From Xanthomarina sp. F1114 (GTDB lineage: Bacteria > Bacteroidota > Bacteroidia > Flavobacteriales > Flavobacteriaceae), in NCBI RefSeq assembly GCF_026410255.1, contig NZ_JAPMLL010000018.1, positions 1-49,594 on the forward strand: a DNA stretch of 49,594 nucleotides, given 5' to 3'. Of this stretch, positions 31,258 to 40,821 are shown one piece after another (position 1 is the first letter of the stretch; each line of letters starts with the position of its first letter). A program made the translations under genes and the position numbers. The notes beneath the pieces are model-generated. The model was not told where the DNA came from. It made no database searches and was given only the letters and a program-made list of their open reading frames with translations.

Positions 31258-32511
31258 ATGAACACATCAAAAACAACCTACTTTTATGCTATTGGCTTAA
31301 GTTATAAAAAAGCCGATGCTGAAACTAGAGGGCATTTTAGTTTAGACGAACAGGCTAAAATTAACTTATTAAGGCAAGCGAAAGAAACTGGCATAGAGAG
31401 TTTAATTGTAAGCTCCACCTGTAACAGAACTGAAATCTACGGCTTTGCAGAACACCCTTATAAACTTATAAAATTACTTTGCGAGAACACAAAAGGAACT
31501 GTAGAAGAGTTTCAAGATGTGGCTTATATTTACAAAGGTAAAGATGCCGTATCGCATATGTTTAAGGTTGGATCTGGACTAGATAGTCAGATTCTTGGGG
31601 ATTTTGAAATTATTAGTCAATTAAGAACAAGCGCTAGAGTTTCAAAAAAAGAGCAGTTATTAAATGCATTTTTAGAGCGCTTAATAAATGCCGTAATTCA
31701 AGCTAGTAAACGCATTAAAACCGAAACCAATATTTCGTCTGGAGCAACTTCTGTATCTTATGCTTCCGTGCAATATATTATGAGTCATGTACCAGATATT
31801 AGTAATAAAAATATTTTACTTTTTGGTACAGGCAAAATTGGTAGAAATACTTGCGAAAACCTTGTAAAACACACAAAAAACGAACATATTACCTTAATAA
31901 ACAGAACTAAAAATAAAGCAGAAGAAGTTGCTGGAAGGTTTAATGTTTTAGTTAAGGATTACTCGAATTTACAAGAAGAAATAAATCAATCGGATGTATT
32001 AATAGTTGCTACCGGAGCACAGAATCCTACGGTAGACAAACATCTTATCCAATCTAAAAATCCGTTATTAATTTTAGATTTATCTATTCCAAAAAACGTG
32101 AATAACAACGTGTCAGAACTAGATCATGTTTCCTTAATTCACCTGGACGATTTATCTCAAATTACAGACGAAACTCTGGAAAAACGCAAGGCACAAATTC
32201 CTCTTGCAAAACAAATTATTACAGAAGTTGAAGCAGACTTTAATGGATGGCTTGAAACTAGAAAGTTTGCGCCAACTATTAAAGCATTAAAACTAAAATT
32301 AAACGATTTTAAAATTGCTGAATTAGAAACACAACGTAAAAAAATGGCTGGTTTTAACGAAGAGCAAGCCGAATTAATCAGTAATAATATCATACAAAAA
32401 ATTACCAATCATTTTGCTCATCACTTAAGAGATGAAGCAATTCCTACAGACGAAAGCCTAGAACTTATTAAAAAGGTTTTCCAATTAGAATCCACTACAA
32501 ACCATGTCTAA
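31258..32511 (+). CDS. hemA: Glutamyl-tRNA reductase
   Basis: This enzyme reduces glutamyl-tRNA(Glu) to glutamate-1-semialdehyde, the first committed step of the C5 heme pathway. From the ATG at 31258 it has 417 residues. The catalytic Cys55 is in VSSTCNRTEIYG. The NADPH-binding fold carries LLFGTGKIGRNTCENL, and a C-terminal helical dimerisation domain follows. An ATG three codons earlier (31249) is an alternative; the frame is open further up but the promoter element at 31218-31225 excludes that. The stop overlaps the hemC-hemD start by 8 bases. hemL, encoding the next enzyme, is not in the window. Confidence 0.95.
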   Translation: MNTSKTTYFYAIGLSYKKADAETRGHFSLDEQAKINLLRQAKETGIESLIVSSTCNRTEIYGFAEHPYKLIKLLCENTKGTVEEFQDVAYIYKGKDAVSHMFKVGSGLDSQILGDFEIISQLRTSARVSKKEQLLNAFLERLINAVIQASKRIKTETNISSGATSVSYASVQYIMSHVPDISNKNILLFGTGKIGRNTCENLVKHTKNEHITLINRTKNKAEEVAGRFNVLVKDYSNLQEEINQSDVLIVATGAQNPTVDKHLIQSKNPLLILDLSIPKNVNNNVSELDHVSLIHLDDLSQITDETLEKRKAQIPLAKQIITEVEADFNGWLETRKFAPTIKALKLKLNDFKIAELETQRKKMAGFNEEQAELISNNIIQKITNHFAHHLRDEAIPTDESLELIKKVFQLESTTNHV

Positions 32512-34081
32512 AATAATTAGAATTGGAACTCGTGATAGTCAATTAGCACTATGGCAAGCCAAAACAGTACAACAACAATTAGAACACTTAGGACACAAAA
32601 CAGAACTAATTCCAGTAAAATCTACTGGCGATTTAGTTTTAGATAGACCCCTTTACGAACTGGGTATCACCGGTGTTTTTACTAAAACATTAGATATTGC
32701 CATGCTAAATGGAGATATCGATATTGCCGTACATTCCTTAAAAGATGTACCAACTATTTTACCCTATGGCGTTGTACAAGCAGCCGTTATTAAACGTGGA
32801 AATATTAATGACTCCTTAGTATTTAAAAATAACGAAGAGTTTTTAGGTCAAAAAGAAGCCATTATAGCAACAGGAAGTTTACGTCGTCGGGCTCAATGGC
32901 TAAATAGATATCCTACACATACTGTGGTTGGTTTAAGAGGAAATGTTAATTTACGACTTAAAAAGCTTCAAGATAATTCCGATTGGAATGCCGCAATTTT
33001 TGCAGCAGCTGGTTTAGGAAGATTAAATATTAAACCAGAAAATATTATCAATTTAGACTGGATGATTCCAGCTCCTGCTCAGGGCGCTATTATGATAACT
33101 GCCCTAGAAGAAGATGAAGAAGTAAGAGCTATTTGTGCCGAACTAAATCATGAAGAAACAGAGATTTGTACAACCATTGAACGCAAATTCTTAAACCTAT
33201 TGGAAGGTGGATGCTCTGCTCCTATTGGTGCCATAGCCTATATCAAGAATGAAGAAGTGATCTTTAAAGGTGTATTATTAAGTCCGGATGGTACAAAAAA
33301 AATAGAAGTTACTAGAACTGAAAAGCTTGGCGAACATAAAGGTATTGCCGAATACTGTTCTAACTATGTCATAGAAAGAGGTGGAAAGGTTTTAATGGAT
33401 GGCATTAAAAACAATCATAAAAAAACAAATATCTATTCCACAAAGTCTTTTACCGAAGGACAAATGCAACTATTAAACGACGACATAGTGGCAACCAGTA
33501 ACGATGCTATTAAAATAAGTTTAAACAGAATTTCGGCAGCAGTTTTAAAAGCTCCTATGAAAAATGTGATTATCACAAGTCAAAATACGGTAGAAGCTAT
33601 TTTAACAAATTGCCCAGCAGAAGATTTAAAATTCGAAAATATCTATTGTGTTGGTCGTCGCACCAAACGTATGGTAGAAAAACGAATTGGGAAAGTTGTT
33701 CACTCAGAAAATTACGGAAAAGACTTAGCTAATTACTTAGCTGAATTCATGGAAGGAACCGAAGTTAATTACTTCTGTAGCAATTTAAGATTAGACTATA
33801 TTCCGGAGATTCTAACTAAGAATAATATTAAAATTAACGAAATTGAAGCTTATCAGACAAAATACGATGCTATTGAGGCAGATCAAGATATCGAAGGCGT
33901 TATGTTTTACAGCCCTTCAACTGTTCAAAGCTTTATTAAGAAAAATCATGCTAATGGAATAGCTTTCTGCATTGGCGACTCTACGGCTTTAGAAGCTAGA
34001 AAACATTTTAAAGATGTTCGAGTTGCTAAAATTCCAACTGTTGAAAGTGTTATTGAATTAGTAAACGAACATTATAACTAA
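32504..34081 (+). CDS. hemC-hemD: Fused hydroxymethylbilane synthase / uroporphyrinogen-III synthase
   Basis: This is a 525-residue fusion. Residues 1-~300 are HemC (IIRIGTRDSQLALWQAK; VHSLKDVPT; GSLRRRAQ). The dipyrromethane cofactor Cys237 is in EGGCSAPIGA. Residues ~310-525 match HemD in its diagnostic regions (NVIITSQNTVEAI; GVMFYSPSTVQSF; IAFCIGDSTALEAR). One polypeptide would assemble four porphobilinogen units into the unstable linear tetrapyrrole and close it to uroporphyrinogen III, which could channel the intermediate. HemD regions diverge fast, so that half is assigned with slightly less certainty. The gene overlaps hemA by 8 bases. Confidence 0.93.
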   Translation: MSKIIRIGTRDSQLALWQAKTVQQQLEHLGHKTELIPVKSTGDLVLDRPLYELGITGVFTKTLDIAMLNGDIDIAVHSLKDVPTILPYGVVQAAVIKRGNINDSLVFKNNEEFLGQKEAIIATGSLRRRAQWLNRYPTHTVVGLRGNVNLRLKKLQDNSDWNAAIFAAAGLGRLNIKPENIINLDWMIPAPAQGAIMITALEEDEEVRAICAELNHEETEICTTIERKFLNLLEGGCSAPIGAIAYIKNEEVIFKGVLLSPDGTKKIEVTRTEKLGEHKGIAEYCSNYVIERGGKVLMDGIKNNHKKTNIYSTKSFTEGQMQLLNDDIVATSNDAIKISLNRISAAVLKAPMKNVIITSQNTVEAILTNCPAEDLKFENIYCVGRRTKRMVEKRIGKVVHSENYGKDLANYLAEFMEGTEVNYFCSNLRLDYIPEILTKNNIKINEIEAYQTKYDAIEADQDIEGVMFYSPSTVQSFIKKNHANGIAFCIGDSTALEARKHFKDVRVAKIPTVESVIELVNEHYN

Positions 34082-34132
34082 GGTTATTACAAGAATTAAA
34101 GTACAACTAAAAATATTCCCGAATATTCAGGG

Positions 34133-35173
34133 ATGACAAAAAATATGAGCATAAAAAACGATTTATTTTTAAGAGCATTAAAAGGTGAAACCGTAGACCG
34201 TCCTCCCGTATGGATGATGCGTCAAGCTGGACGCTATTTACCTGAATTCATGGAAATCAAAGAAAAATACGATTTCTTTACACGTTGTAGAACTCCAGAT
34301 TTAGCTAGTGAAATTACCGTACAACCTATTCGTAGATACGGAATGGATGCTGCAATTTTATTTAGCGATATTCTGGTAATTCCACAGGCCATGAATATTG
34401 AGGTGCAAATGAAACCTAATTTTGGACCTTATTTACCAAATCCTATTCGTACCCAAAAAGATGTGGACAACGTAATTGTACCAGACGTTACCGTAGAATT
34501 AGATTATGTATACCAAGCTATAAAACAGACCAAAGAAAAACTAAATAACGAAGTGCCGTTAATAGGTTTTGCTGGTTCTCCATGGACTATTTTATGCTAT
34601 TGTGTACAAGGTCAAGGAAGTAAGAATTTTGATAAAGCAAAGGAGTTTTGTTTTACAAACCCTATTGCCGCTCACCAATTACTTCAAAAAATTACAGATA
34701 CTACCATTGCCTATTTAAAAGAAAAGGTAAAAGCTGGCGTAAATGCTGTTCAGGTTTTTGATTCTTGGGGAGGCATGTTGTCTCCTGTAGATTACCAAGA
34801 ATTTTCTTGGCAATATATCCAGCAAATTATCGATGCATTAAAAGATGAAACTCCAGTAATAGCTTTTGGAAAAGGTTGCTGGTTTGCTTTAGACGAAATG
34901 TCAAAATCTGGTGCTTCGGCCCTGGGAATTGATTGGACATGCTCGGCTCAAAATGCACGTTATTTAACTGGTGGAAATATTACATTACAAGGAAATTTTG
35001 ATCCTACAAGATTGTTTTCCCCTCCAGCAGAAATCAAAAAAATGGTACATCAAATGATTAACGATTTCGGAAAAGATAAATATATCGTAAATTTAGGGCA
35101 TGGAATTCTACCAAATATTCCCCTAGATAATGCCAAAGCATTTATTGATGCCGTTAAAGAATATCACGTATAA
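34133..35173 (+). CDS. hemE: Uroporphyrinogen decarboxylase
   Basis: This 346-residue enzyme decarboxylates uroporphyrinogen III to coproporphyrinogen III. Family signatures are [16 protein letters not shown] near the N-terminus, with the substrate Arg, and [14 protein letters not shown], with the catalytic Asp. Others are [23 protein letters not shown] and the C-terminal [11 protein letters not shown]. An alternative start at 34145 (MSIKNDLF) removes four residues and may be the true one. It follows the hemC-hemD fusion by 51 bases and precedes a GNAT gene by 2 bases. Confidence 0.96.
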   Translation: MTKNMSIKNDLFLRALKGETVDRPPVWMMRQAGRYLPEFMEIKEKYDFFTRCRTPDLASEITVQPIRRYGMDAAILFSDILVIPQAMNIEVQMKPNFGPYLPNPIRTQKDVDNVIVPDVTVELDYVYQAIKQTKEKLNNEVPLIGFAGSPWTILCYCVQGQGSKNFDKAKEFCFTNPIAAHQLLQKITDTTIAYLKEKVKAGVNAVQVFDSWGGMLSPVDYQEFSWQYIQQIIDALKDETPVIAFGKGCWFALDEMSKSGASALGIDWTCSAQNARYLTGGNITLQGNFDPTRLFSPPAEIKKMVHQMINDFGKDKYIVNLGHGILPNIPLDNAKAFIDAVKEYHV

Positions 35174-35175
35174 AA

Positions 35176-35706
35176 ATGACTTTTTCAACAGTAACATTTA
35201 AACTTGAAGCCCTCAAACCAGAAGACGCCTCAAGTTTAAGTGCTCTGATGATTTCTAATGGAAAAAGTTTTCAAAAATATTTACCTAAAACCTTAGAGCA
35301 AAATCTTTCGGAAGCTGCTTCTAAAATCTATATCTCCAATAAAAATAAAGCCACTAAAAACAAAACAGAGTTCACTTTTGCTATTAAAGATATTGAAACC
35401 AATGCTGTGGCAGGTTTAGTTACTCTAAAAAACATTGACTATCAATTAAAACAAGGTGAATTTGCTTATTGCATTGGCAAAAAATACTCGGGGAAAGGTT
35501 GGATTACACAAAGCATAAAAGCTGTTTCTAAATTTGCTTTAGAAGAGTTAGGATTAAAAAATCTGCACATACTTATTCACAAAACAAACTTAAGTAGCAT
35601 TCAGGTAGCTGAACGTTGCGGATTTACCTGGTCCAAAACTTTGGAGAAAGAATTTGTTTCGGAAAAATCAAATGTAGATATGGAGCTCTTTGAGCTTCAA
35701 TATTAA
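35176..35706 (+). CDS. GNAT family N-acetyltransferase, RimJ/RimL-like
   Basis: This 176-residue acetyltransferase has the GNAT fold. Beta4 FAYCIGKKYSGKGWITQSIKAV includes the acetyl-CoA loop in the degenerate form KKYSGKG. The RimJ/RimL-type C-terminal segment NLSSIQVAERCGF follows. The acceptor is unknown; protein N-terminal or amine acetylation is typical for the subgroup. It sits between hemE (2-base gap) and hemF (12-base gap), so it is co-transcribed with heme genes without an obvious enzymatic role in the pathway. Confidence 0.87.
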   Translation: MTFSTVTFKLEALKPEDASSLSALMISNGKSFQKYLPKTLEQNLSEAASKIYISNKNKATKNKTEFTFAIKDIETNAVAGLVTLKNIDYQLKQGEFAYCIGKKYSGKGWITQSIKAVSKFALEELGLKNLHILIHKTNLSSIQVAERCGFTWSKTLEKEFVSEKSNVDMELFELQY

Positions 35707-35718
35707 AAAACAAAAAAA

Positions 35719-36627
35719 ATGAAAGATAAATTTTACCAATATATACAAGAGCTACAAGATAGTATTACCTCCAAACTAGAAGCTGTAGACGGTAAAGCCA
35801 AATTTCAAGAAGACCTTTGGGAACGTCCTGAAGGTGGTGGAGGCAGAACCCGGGTTATAGAAAATGGGCATGTTTTTGAAAAAGGAGGTGTCAATATTTC
35901 TGCTGTCCATGGCGAACTTCCAGAAACCATGCGTAAGCATTTTGGCGTAAAAGATGCCAATTTTTTTGCCTGTGGATTAAGCTTGGTCCTACACCCAAAA
36001 AGCCCAATGGTTCCAACAGTTCATGCCAATTGGCGCTATTTTGAAATGTACGATCCAGAAGGAAATATTGTAGATAGTTGGTTTGGCGGTGGACAAGATT
36101 TAACACCTTATTATTTGTTTGATGAAGATGCCATACATTTTCATCGTATATGTAAAACAGCCTGCGACAACCATCATCCAGAATTTTATCCAACCTACAA
36201 AAACAGATGTGATGAATACTTCTATAATTCGCATAGAAACGAAGGTCGAGGCATTGGAGGTTTATTTTTCGATTACTGCAAAGCTACAGACAACATGAAT
36301 ATGAAAAACTGGTACGACTTTGTAACTGAAGTAGGCGATAGCTTTTTAGAAGCTTATGTACCTATAGTCGAAAAAAGAAAAAATTTACCTTATACAGACG
36401 CACAGCGTACCTGGCAAGAAATTCGTCGTGGACGCTATGTAGAATTTAATCTAGTGCATGATAAAGGCACACTTTTCGGTCTCAAAACTAACGGAAGGAT
36501 AGAGAGTATTTTAATGAGTTTACCACCTCATGTACAATGGGTTTACAATCATCATCCAGAGCCTGGAAGCGAAGAAGAAAAATTAATAAAAGTACTCGAA
36601 AATCCTAAAGAATGGATTGTTTCTTAA
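35719..36627 (+). CDS. hemF: Oxygen-dependent coproporphyrinogen-III oxidase
   Basis: This 302-residue aerobic HemF performs the O2-dependent oxidative decarboxylation of coproporphyrinogen III to protoporphyrinogen IX. Signatures are the glycine-rich GGGGRTRVIENG, VFEKGGVNISAVHG, NWRYFEMYDPEG and WFGGGQDLTPYY. The conserved C-terminal YVEFNLVHDKGTLFGL, followed by RIESILMSLPP, is also present. Length matches the family. Use of HemF rather than only oxygen-independent HemN fits an aerobic lifestyle. It lies 12 bases after the GNAT gene and 19 bases before a serine hydrolase gene. Confidence 0.96.
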   Translation: MKDKFYQYIQELQDSITSKLEAVDGKAKFQEDLWERPEGGGGRTRVIENGHVFEKGGVNISAVHGELPETMRKHFGVKDANFFACGLSLVLHPKSPMVPTVHANWRYFEMYDPEGNIVDSWFGGGQDLTPYYLFDEDAIHFHRICKTACDNHHPEFYPTYKNRCDEYFYNSHRNEGRGIGGLFFDYCKATDNMNMKNWYDFVTEVGDSFLEAYVPIVEKRKNLPYTDAQRTWQEIRRGRYVEFNLVHDKGTLFGLKTNGRIESILMSLPPHVQWVYNHHPEPGSEEEKLIKVLENPKEWIVS

Positions 36628-36646
36628 AATTCAAAATCAATAAAAA

Positions 36647-38197
36647 ATGAAAACAAAATTCTCTATTTTATTATTTTTAATATCCTGTATTTCCTTTTCT
36701 CAAATTGAAGAAAAGAAATTAGATGATATCATTCAAAACACTTTAGAAACCTTTGATGTTCCTGGTATTTCAGTAGGAATTATTAAAGATGGTGAAACAA
36801 TATATTCAAAAGGCTTTGGTGTAAGATCTTTGACTACAAATCAAGAAATGACGGATGAAACCTTAGTCGGAATTGCATCTAATTCAAAAGGATTTACTGC
36901 TACTGCCTTAGCCATTTTGGCCGATGAAGGTAAATTGAGTTTTAATGACAAGGTTTCTAAACATATTCCTGAGTTTAAAATGCATGATGCTTATGCTTCG
37001 CAGGAAGTAACCATCAAAGATTTAATTACACACCGTGCTGGTCTTGGTTTAGGTCAAGGCGATTTGATGTTTTTCCCCGAAGGAGGAAGTCTTACGGTTA
37101 ACGACATTATCCATAATGTAAGATATTTAAAACCTGAGAATTCTTTTAGAAGTACTTTAGATTATAACAATATAATGTTTATTGTTGCTGGCGAAGTTAT
37201 TCATAGAGTTTCTGGGCTTTCCTGGGCAGAATTTATAGAACAAAAGATTCTAAAACCTGTTGGAATGACTTCAAGCTATGGAAGTTATAATAACGCTAAA
37301 AAGGCCAATGTTTCAAATATTATTGATGCTCATGCCCCTGTTGATGGCAAAGTAGTAGCTATTCCTCACGATTGGAATGAAACTGCAAATGCGGCTGGTG
37401 GAATTATTAGTAATATTAAAGATATGAACACCTGGGCAGAGTTTTTAATGAATGGTTTTACAACAAAAGAAGGTGTAAAACTTGTTACAGACAAGCAAAT
37501 TTATCAATTATGGAATCTTCAAATAGCAAGCCCTGTATCTTTAAAAAACTCATACGATTCTAATTTTCGTGGTTATGGATTAGGCTGGTTTTTAACCGAT
37601 GTAAAAGGACATAAACAAGTATATCATACAGGTGGATTAATAGGAACAGTTACACAATTTACATTAATTCCTGATATGAATTTAGGAATTGTTGTACTTA
37701 CCAATCAGCAAAGTGGTGCTGCATTTAGTGCCATTACTAATACTATAAAAGACGCATATTTAGGTGTTGAAGATAGAGATTGGCTAAAAAAATACAACGA
37801 AATAATGACCAAGAGAAATGCTGAATTTGAAAAAGAAAAACAAGAAGTTTTTGCAAAATCAGAGGCTTTTAAGAAAGATAAAAAATGTCAGATAAAAAAC
37901 GAGCAAATTATAGGAACATACACAGATAATTGGTTTGGAGATGTAGAAATTTTAAACGACGGAAATACGTTACGAATTTCCTGCAAAACTTCTCCAAGAT
38001 TAAAAGGCGAATTAATTCCTTATTCCTCTAATGTTATGATTGCAAAATGGGATGATAGAAGTTATGATGCCGATGTGTTTGTAAATTTTCAATTCGATGA
38101 AAACGGGAAAGCTCAAGGCATGAAATTAAAACCAATTTCTGATATTACCGATTTTAGTTTCGATTTTGAAGATTTAGATTTGAAGAAAAAAGAATAA
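36647..38197 (+). CDS. Exported serine hydrolase of the beta-lactamase class C/PBP4-like family
   Basis: This 516-residue protein has a signal peptide (residues 1-19, ending SCISFSQ). The SxxK active site is Ser78 and Lys81 (IASNSKGFTATAL). The YxN motif is Tyr173 to Asn175 (LDYNNIMF), and the third motif is HTGG with His327. A C-terminal beta domain from about residue 415 (IGTYTDNWFGDVEIL) resembles the DUF3471-type extension of many Bacteroidota family members. It may act as a D-aminopeptidase, esterase or peptidase; antibiotic hydrolysis should not be assumed. Its place inside the heme operon looks incidental. Confidence 0.87.
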   Translation: MKTKFSILLFLISCISFSQIEEKKLDDIIQNTLETFDVPGISVGIIKDGETIYSKGFGVRSLTTNQEMTDETLVGIASNSKGFTATALAILADEGKLSFNDKVSKHIPEFKMHDAYASQEVTIKDLITHRAGLGLGQGDLMFFPEGGSLTVNDIIHNVRYLKPENSFRSTLDYNNIMFIVAGEVIHRVSGLSWAEFIEQKILKPVGMTSSYGSYNNAKKANVSNIIDAHAPVDGKVVAIPHDWNETANAAGGIISNIKDMNTWAEFLMNGFTTKEGVKLVTDKQIYQLWNLQIASPVSLKNSYDSNFRGYGLGWFLTDVKGHKQVYHTGGLIGTVTQFTLIPDMNLGIVVLTNQQSGAAFSAITNTIKDAYLGVEDRDWLKKYNEIMTKRNAEFEKEKQEVFAKSEAFKKDKKCQIKNEQIIGTYTDNWFGDVEILNDGNTLRISCKTSPRLKGELIPYSSNVMIAKWDDRSYDADVFVNFQFDENGKAQGMKLKPISDITDFSFDFEDLDLKKKE

Positions 38198-38229
38198 TCA
38201 CATTACAAAACCAATAGACCGAGATTGAC

Positions 38230-38619
38230 ATGCTATGCTATTGCGGAAATAATAAAACCTACCAAGAATGTTGCAAAGTGTTTCATTTAAACGATGGAAA
38301 AACGGAAACAGCAGAACAACTTATGCGTTCTAGATATAGTGCTTTTGTATTGGCCAATGGTGATTATTTAATGCAAACCCATCATAAATCTACAAGACCA
38401 ATAGCAGAAAAAGAAGCCATTGTAAAATGGGCTAAATCTGTAAAATGGATAAAACTTGAGGTGCTTAAAACCACTAAAGGTTTAAAAAATGATGAAGAAG
38501 GCACAGTTATATTTAATGCTTATTTTAATGAAAACGGTACCAATAACCATATTCATGAAAAATCTGCTTTTATAAAAGAAAATGACACATGGTATTACTT
38601 AGGTTATGCCAAAAATTAG
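38230..38619 (+). CDS. YchJ-like SEC-C motif protein
   Basis: This 129-residue YchJ/UPF0225-type protein has an N-terminal zinc-binding Cys motif (CYCGNNKTYQECC) and the conserved TAEQLMRSRYSAFVLANGDYLMQTHH. It then has an NTF2-like half with WIKLEVL and the final FIKENDTWYYLGYAK. Intact YchJ often has a second C-terminal SEC-C motif, which is absent here. The function is unknown. It lies 5 bases upstream of hemB and is probably co-transcribed with it. Confidence 0.88.
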   Translation: MLCYCGNNKTYQECCKVFHLNDGKTETAEQLMRSRYSAFVLANGDYLMQTHHKSTRPIAEKEAIVKWAKSVKWIKLEVLKTTKGLKNDEEGTVIFNAYFNENGTNNHIHEKSAFIKENDTWYYLGYAKN

Positions 38620-38624
38620 AAATT

Positions 38625-39617
38625 ATGTATCCAATAAAAAGAAACCGAAGACTAAGATCTAACGAAGCTATTAGAAGCTTAGTCCGAGAAACAATTATTT
38701 CTCCAACAGATTTTTTAGTACCACTTTTTGTGGTTGAAGGTAAAGGAGTGAAAGAAGAAATTGCTTCCATGCCAAATTATTATCGTTACAGTTTAGATTT
38801 ACTTGAAAAAGAAGTCAAAGAACTCTGGAGTCTAGGATTAAGGTCGGTATTGCTTTTTGTAAAAGTTCCGGACAACCTAAAAGACAATGCTGGAAAAGAA
38901 GCTATAAATCCAAAAGGATTAATGCAACGTGCCATTAAAACTGTTAAAAATGCCTGTCCGGATATGTTAGTAATGACAGATGTGGCCATGGATCCATATT
39001 CTATGTACGGACATGATGGTATTGTGGAAAACGGAATGATTTTAAACGACGAAAGTGTCGATATACTCACCGAAATGAGCTTGTCTCACGCCAATGCTGG
39101 AGCAGATTTTGTAGCACCAAGCGATATGATGGACGGTCGTATATTAAGTATTCGTGAGGCTTTTGAAGACGAAGGGTTTTTAAACACAGGAATTATGAGT
39201 TATTCGGCTAAATATGCTTCGGCATTTTATGGTCCTTTTCGCGATGCTTTAGATTCTGCTCCAGTAGATTTAAAAAACATTCCAAAAGATAAGAAAACTT
39301 ACCAAATGGATTATGCCAACCGTTTTGAAGCCATCAGAGAAACAGAAATGGATATTGATGAAGGTGCAGATATCGTCATGATAAAACCAGGACTTTGCTA
39401 CCTGGATATTGTCCGAGACATTAAAGAAGAAGTGGATGTTCCAGTAGCAGTTTATCAGGTTTCTGGCGAATATGCCATGCTTAAAGCTGCTGCAGAAAAA
39501 GGCTGGTTAAACCATGATGCCGTAATGATGGAACAAATTACCGCTATGAAGCGTGCTGGAGCAGACATAATTGCTTCCTATTTTGCAAAAGATGTTGTTA
39601 AGCTATTAAATAGTTAA
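38625..39617 (+). CDS. hemB: Porphobilinogen synthase (5-aminolevulinate dehydratase), Asp-type metal site
   Basis: This 330-residue enzyme condenses two 5-aminolevulinates to porphobilinogen. Both substrate Schiff-base lysines are present: Lys196 (SYSAKYASAFYGP) and Lys254 (VMIKPGLCYLDI). The segment that holds catalytic zinc in many homologues as three cysteines here reads TDVAMDPYSMYGHDG, with Ala121, Asp123 and Asp131. This places it with the Mg-responsive, zinc-independent class. The start at 38625 begins at the family's conserved N-terminus; an in-frame ATG at 38589 lies inside ychJ. A strong terminator follows, ending the plus-strand heme arm. Confidence 0.96.
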   Translation: MYPIKRNRRLRSNEAIRSLVRETIISPTDFLVPLFVVEGKGVKEEIASMPNYYRYSLDLLEKEVKELWSLGLRSVLLFVKVPDNLKDNAGKEAINPKGLMQRAIKTVKNACPDMLVMTDVAMDPYSMYGHDGIVENGMILNDESVDILTEMSLSHANAGADFVAPSDMMDGRILSIREAFEDEGFLNTGIMSYSAKYASAFYGPFRDALDSAPVDLKNIPKDKKTYQMDYANRFEAIRETEMDIDEGADIVMIKPGLCYLDIVRDIKEEVDVPVAVYQVSGEYAMLKAAAEKGWLNHDAVMMEQITAMKRAGADIIASYFAKDVVKLLNS

Positions 39618-39639
39618 ACTTTTCTATTCTAAATTAATC

Positions 39640-39676
39640 AAAGACCTCAACTTTTTTTAAGAATTGAGGTCTTTTT
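39640..39676 (+). terminator. Intrinsic terminator of the heme operon after hemB
   Basis: An 11-bp perfect stem (AAAGACCTCAA/TTGAGGTCTTT) closes a 13-base loop and is followed by a T-run. It starts 23 bases after the hemB stop. Confidence 0.85.
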
Positions 39677-39732
39677 GTTTCTAAGGTTGTAAATTGGATT
39701 TTGTAAATTAGCAAAAAACAAATTATACTTTA

Positions 39733-40821
39733 ATGAGCACACTCATTTTTTGGGCTACCATATCAATTTTTTTTTCATTTCTATGCTCCATCCTGGAAGC
39801 TGTTTTATTAAGTGTTACACCGACCTTTATTAATGTAAAAAAACAAGAAGGAAAAGACTATGCGTTTAAACTTGAAGCTCTAAAAGAAGATGTCGATCAG
39901 CCTCTTATAGCCATCTTAACTTTAAACACTATTGCACATACTTTGGGTGCTATGATGGTAGGTATTGAAGCTGAAAAACTACCTTATAAGATAGAATTCT
40001 TCGGAATAAATACCGTGGGAATTGTATCGGCTATCATGACCTTACTTATCTTAGTAGTTTCAGAAATTATACCAAAAACTATTGGTGCTACCTACTGGAA
40101 ATCTTTGGCTGGTTTTACAGCAACAGCACTTAATATCTTAATATTTCCTCTAAAATATACAGGTATTTTATGGCTTTTAAGACTTACAACTAAACTTATT
40201 GGAGGAAAAGGTCATGGAAGTGTTATGAGTAGAGAAGACTTTCATGCTATGACAAATATTGCTGAAGAAGAAGGTGTTTTTCAAGAATCGGAAAGTAAGG
40301 TAATAAAAAACATGCTTACCTTTAAAGAAGTATTGGCAAAAGACGTTATGACCCCTCGAACTATTATGTCTATTGAAAATGAAAACCAAAGTGTTGAAAC
40401 ATTTTTTAAAAATAATGCCAATATAAAATTCTCCCGAATCCCAGTATTTACAGATAATCCAGATAATATTACTGGCTTGGTTTTAAAAGACGAAGTATTT
40501 AAAGAAATGGCCTTTGGTAATGGAAATAAATTACTTTCAGATATTAAAAGAAATATTATAATTGTGAATAGAAGCACTCCAATTCCTCTGCTTTTCGATC
40601 AATTAGTTGAAAGTAAAAACCACATGGCTTTAGTGGTAGACGAATACGGATCTGTGAGTGGTTTGGTAACCATGGAAGACGTTATTGAAACGCTTTTAGG
40701 CTTAGAGATTATGGACGAAAGTGATGATGTTCCAGATTTACAACTTTTAGCTAGACGCAGTTGGGAAGCCAGAGCACAGCGTCTTGGATTAATAGACGAT
40801 ATTAAACCTGAAGAAGAATAA
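39733..40821 (+). CDS. CNNM/CBS-domain transporter-like protein (HlyC/CorC family)
   Basis: This is a 362-residue membrane protein. Residues 1-~175 are a CNNM (DUF21) domain with three to four helices (ILTLNTIAHTLGAMMVG; VVSEIIPKTIGATYW). Two CBS domains follow, about 190-315 (AKDVMTPRTIMSIE; LVVDEYGSVSGLVTMEDVIETLLG). Characterised relatives handle Mg or other divalent cations. The C-terminal CorC_HlyC domain found in longer relatives (~430 residues) is missing; the protein ends shortly after CBS2. The stop overlaps the next gene's start by one base. Confidence 0.9.
   Translation: MSTLIFWATISIFFSFLCSILEAVLLSVTPTFINVKKQEGKDYAFKLEALKEDVDQPLIAILTLNTIAHTLGAMMVGIEAEKLPYKIEFFGINTVGIVSAIMTLLILVVSEIIPKTIGATYWKSLAGFTATALNILIFPLKYTGILWLLRLTTKLIGGKGHGSVMSREDFHAMTNIAEEEGVFQESESKVIKNMLTFKEVLAKDVMTPRTIMSIENENQSVETFFKNNANIKFSRIPVFTDNPDNITGLVLKDEVFKEMAFGNGNKLLSDIKRNIIIVNRSTPIPLLFDQLVESKNHMALVVDEYGSVSGLVTMEDVIETLLGLEIMDESDDVPDLQLLARRSWEARAQRLGLIDDIKPEEE

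Noticed and set aside
36647-38197. Antibiotic-resistance beta-lactamase
   Set aside because: The SxxK/YxN/HTGG set and the C-terminal beta extension fit the broad serine hydrolase family; nothing points to beta-lactam hydrolysis.
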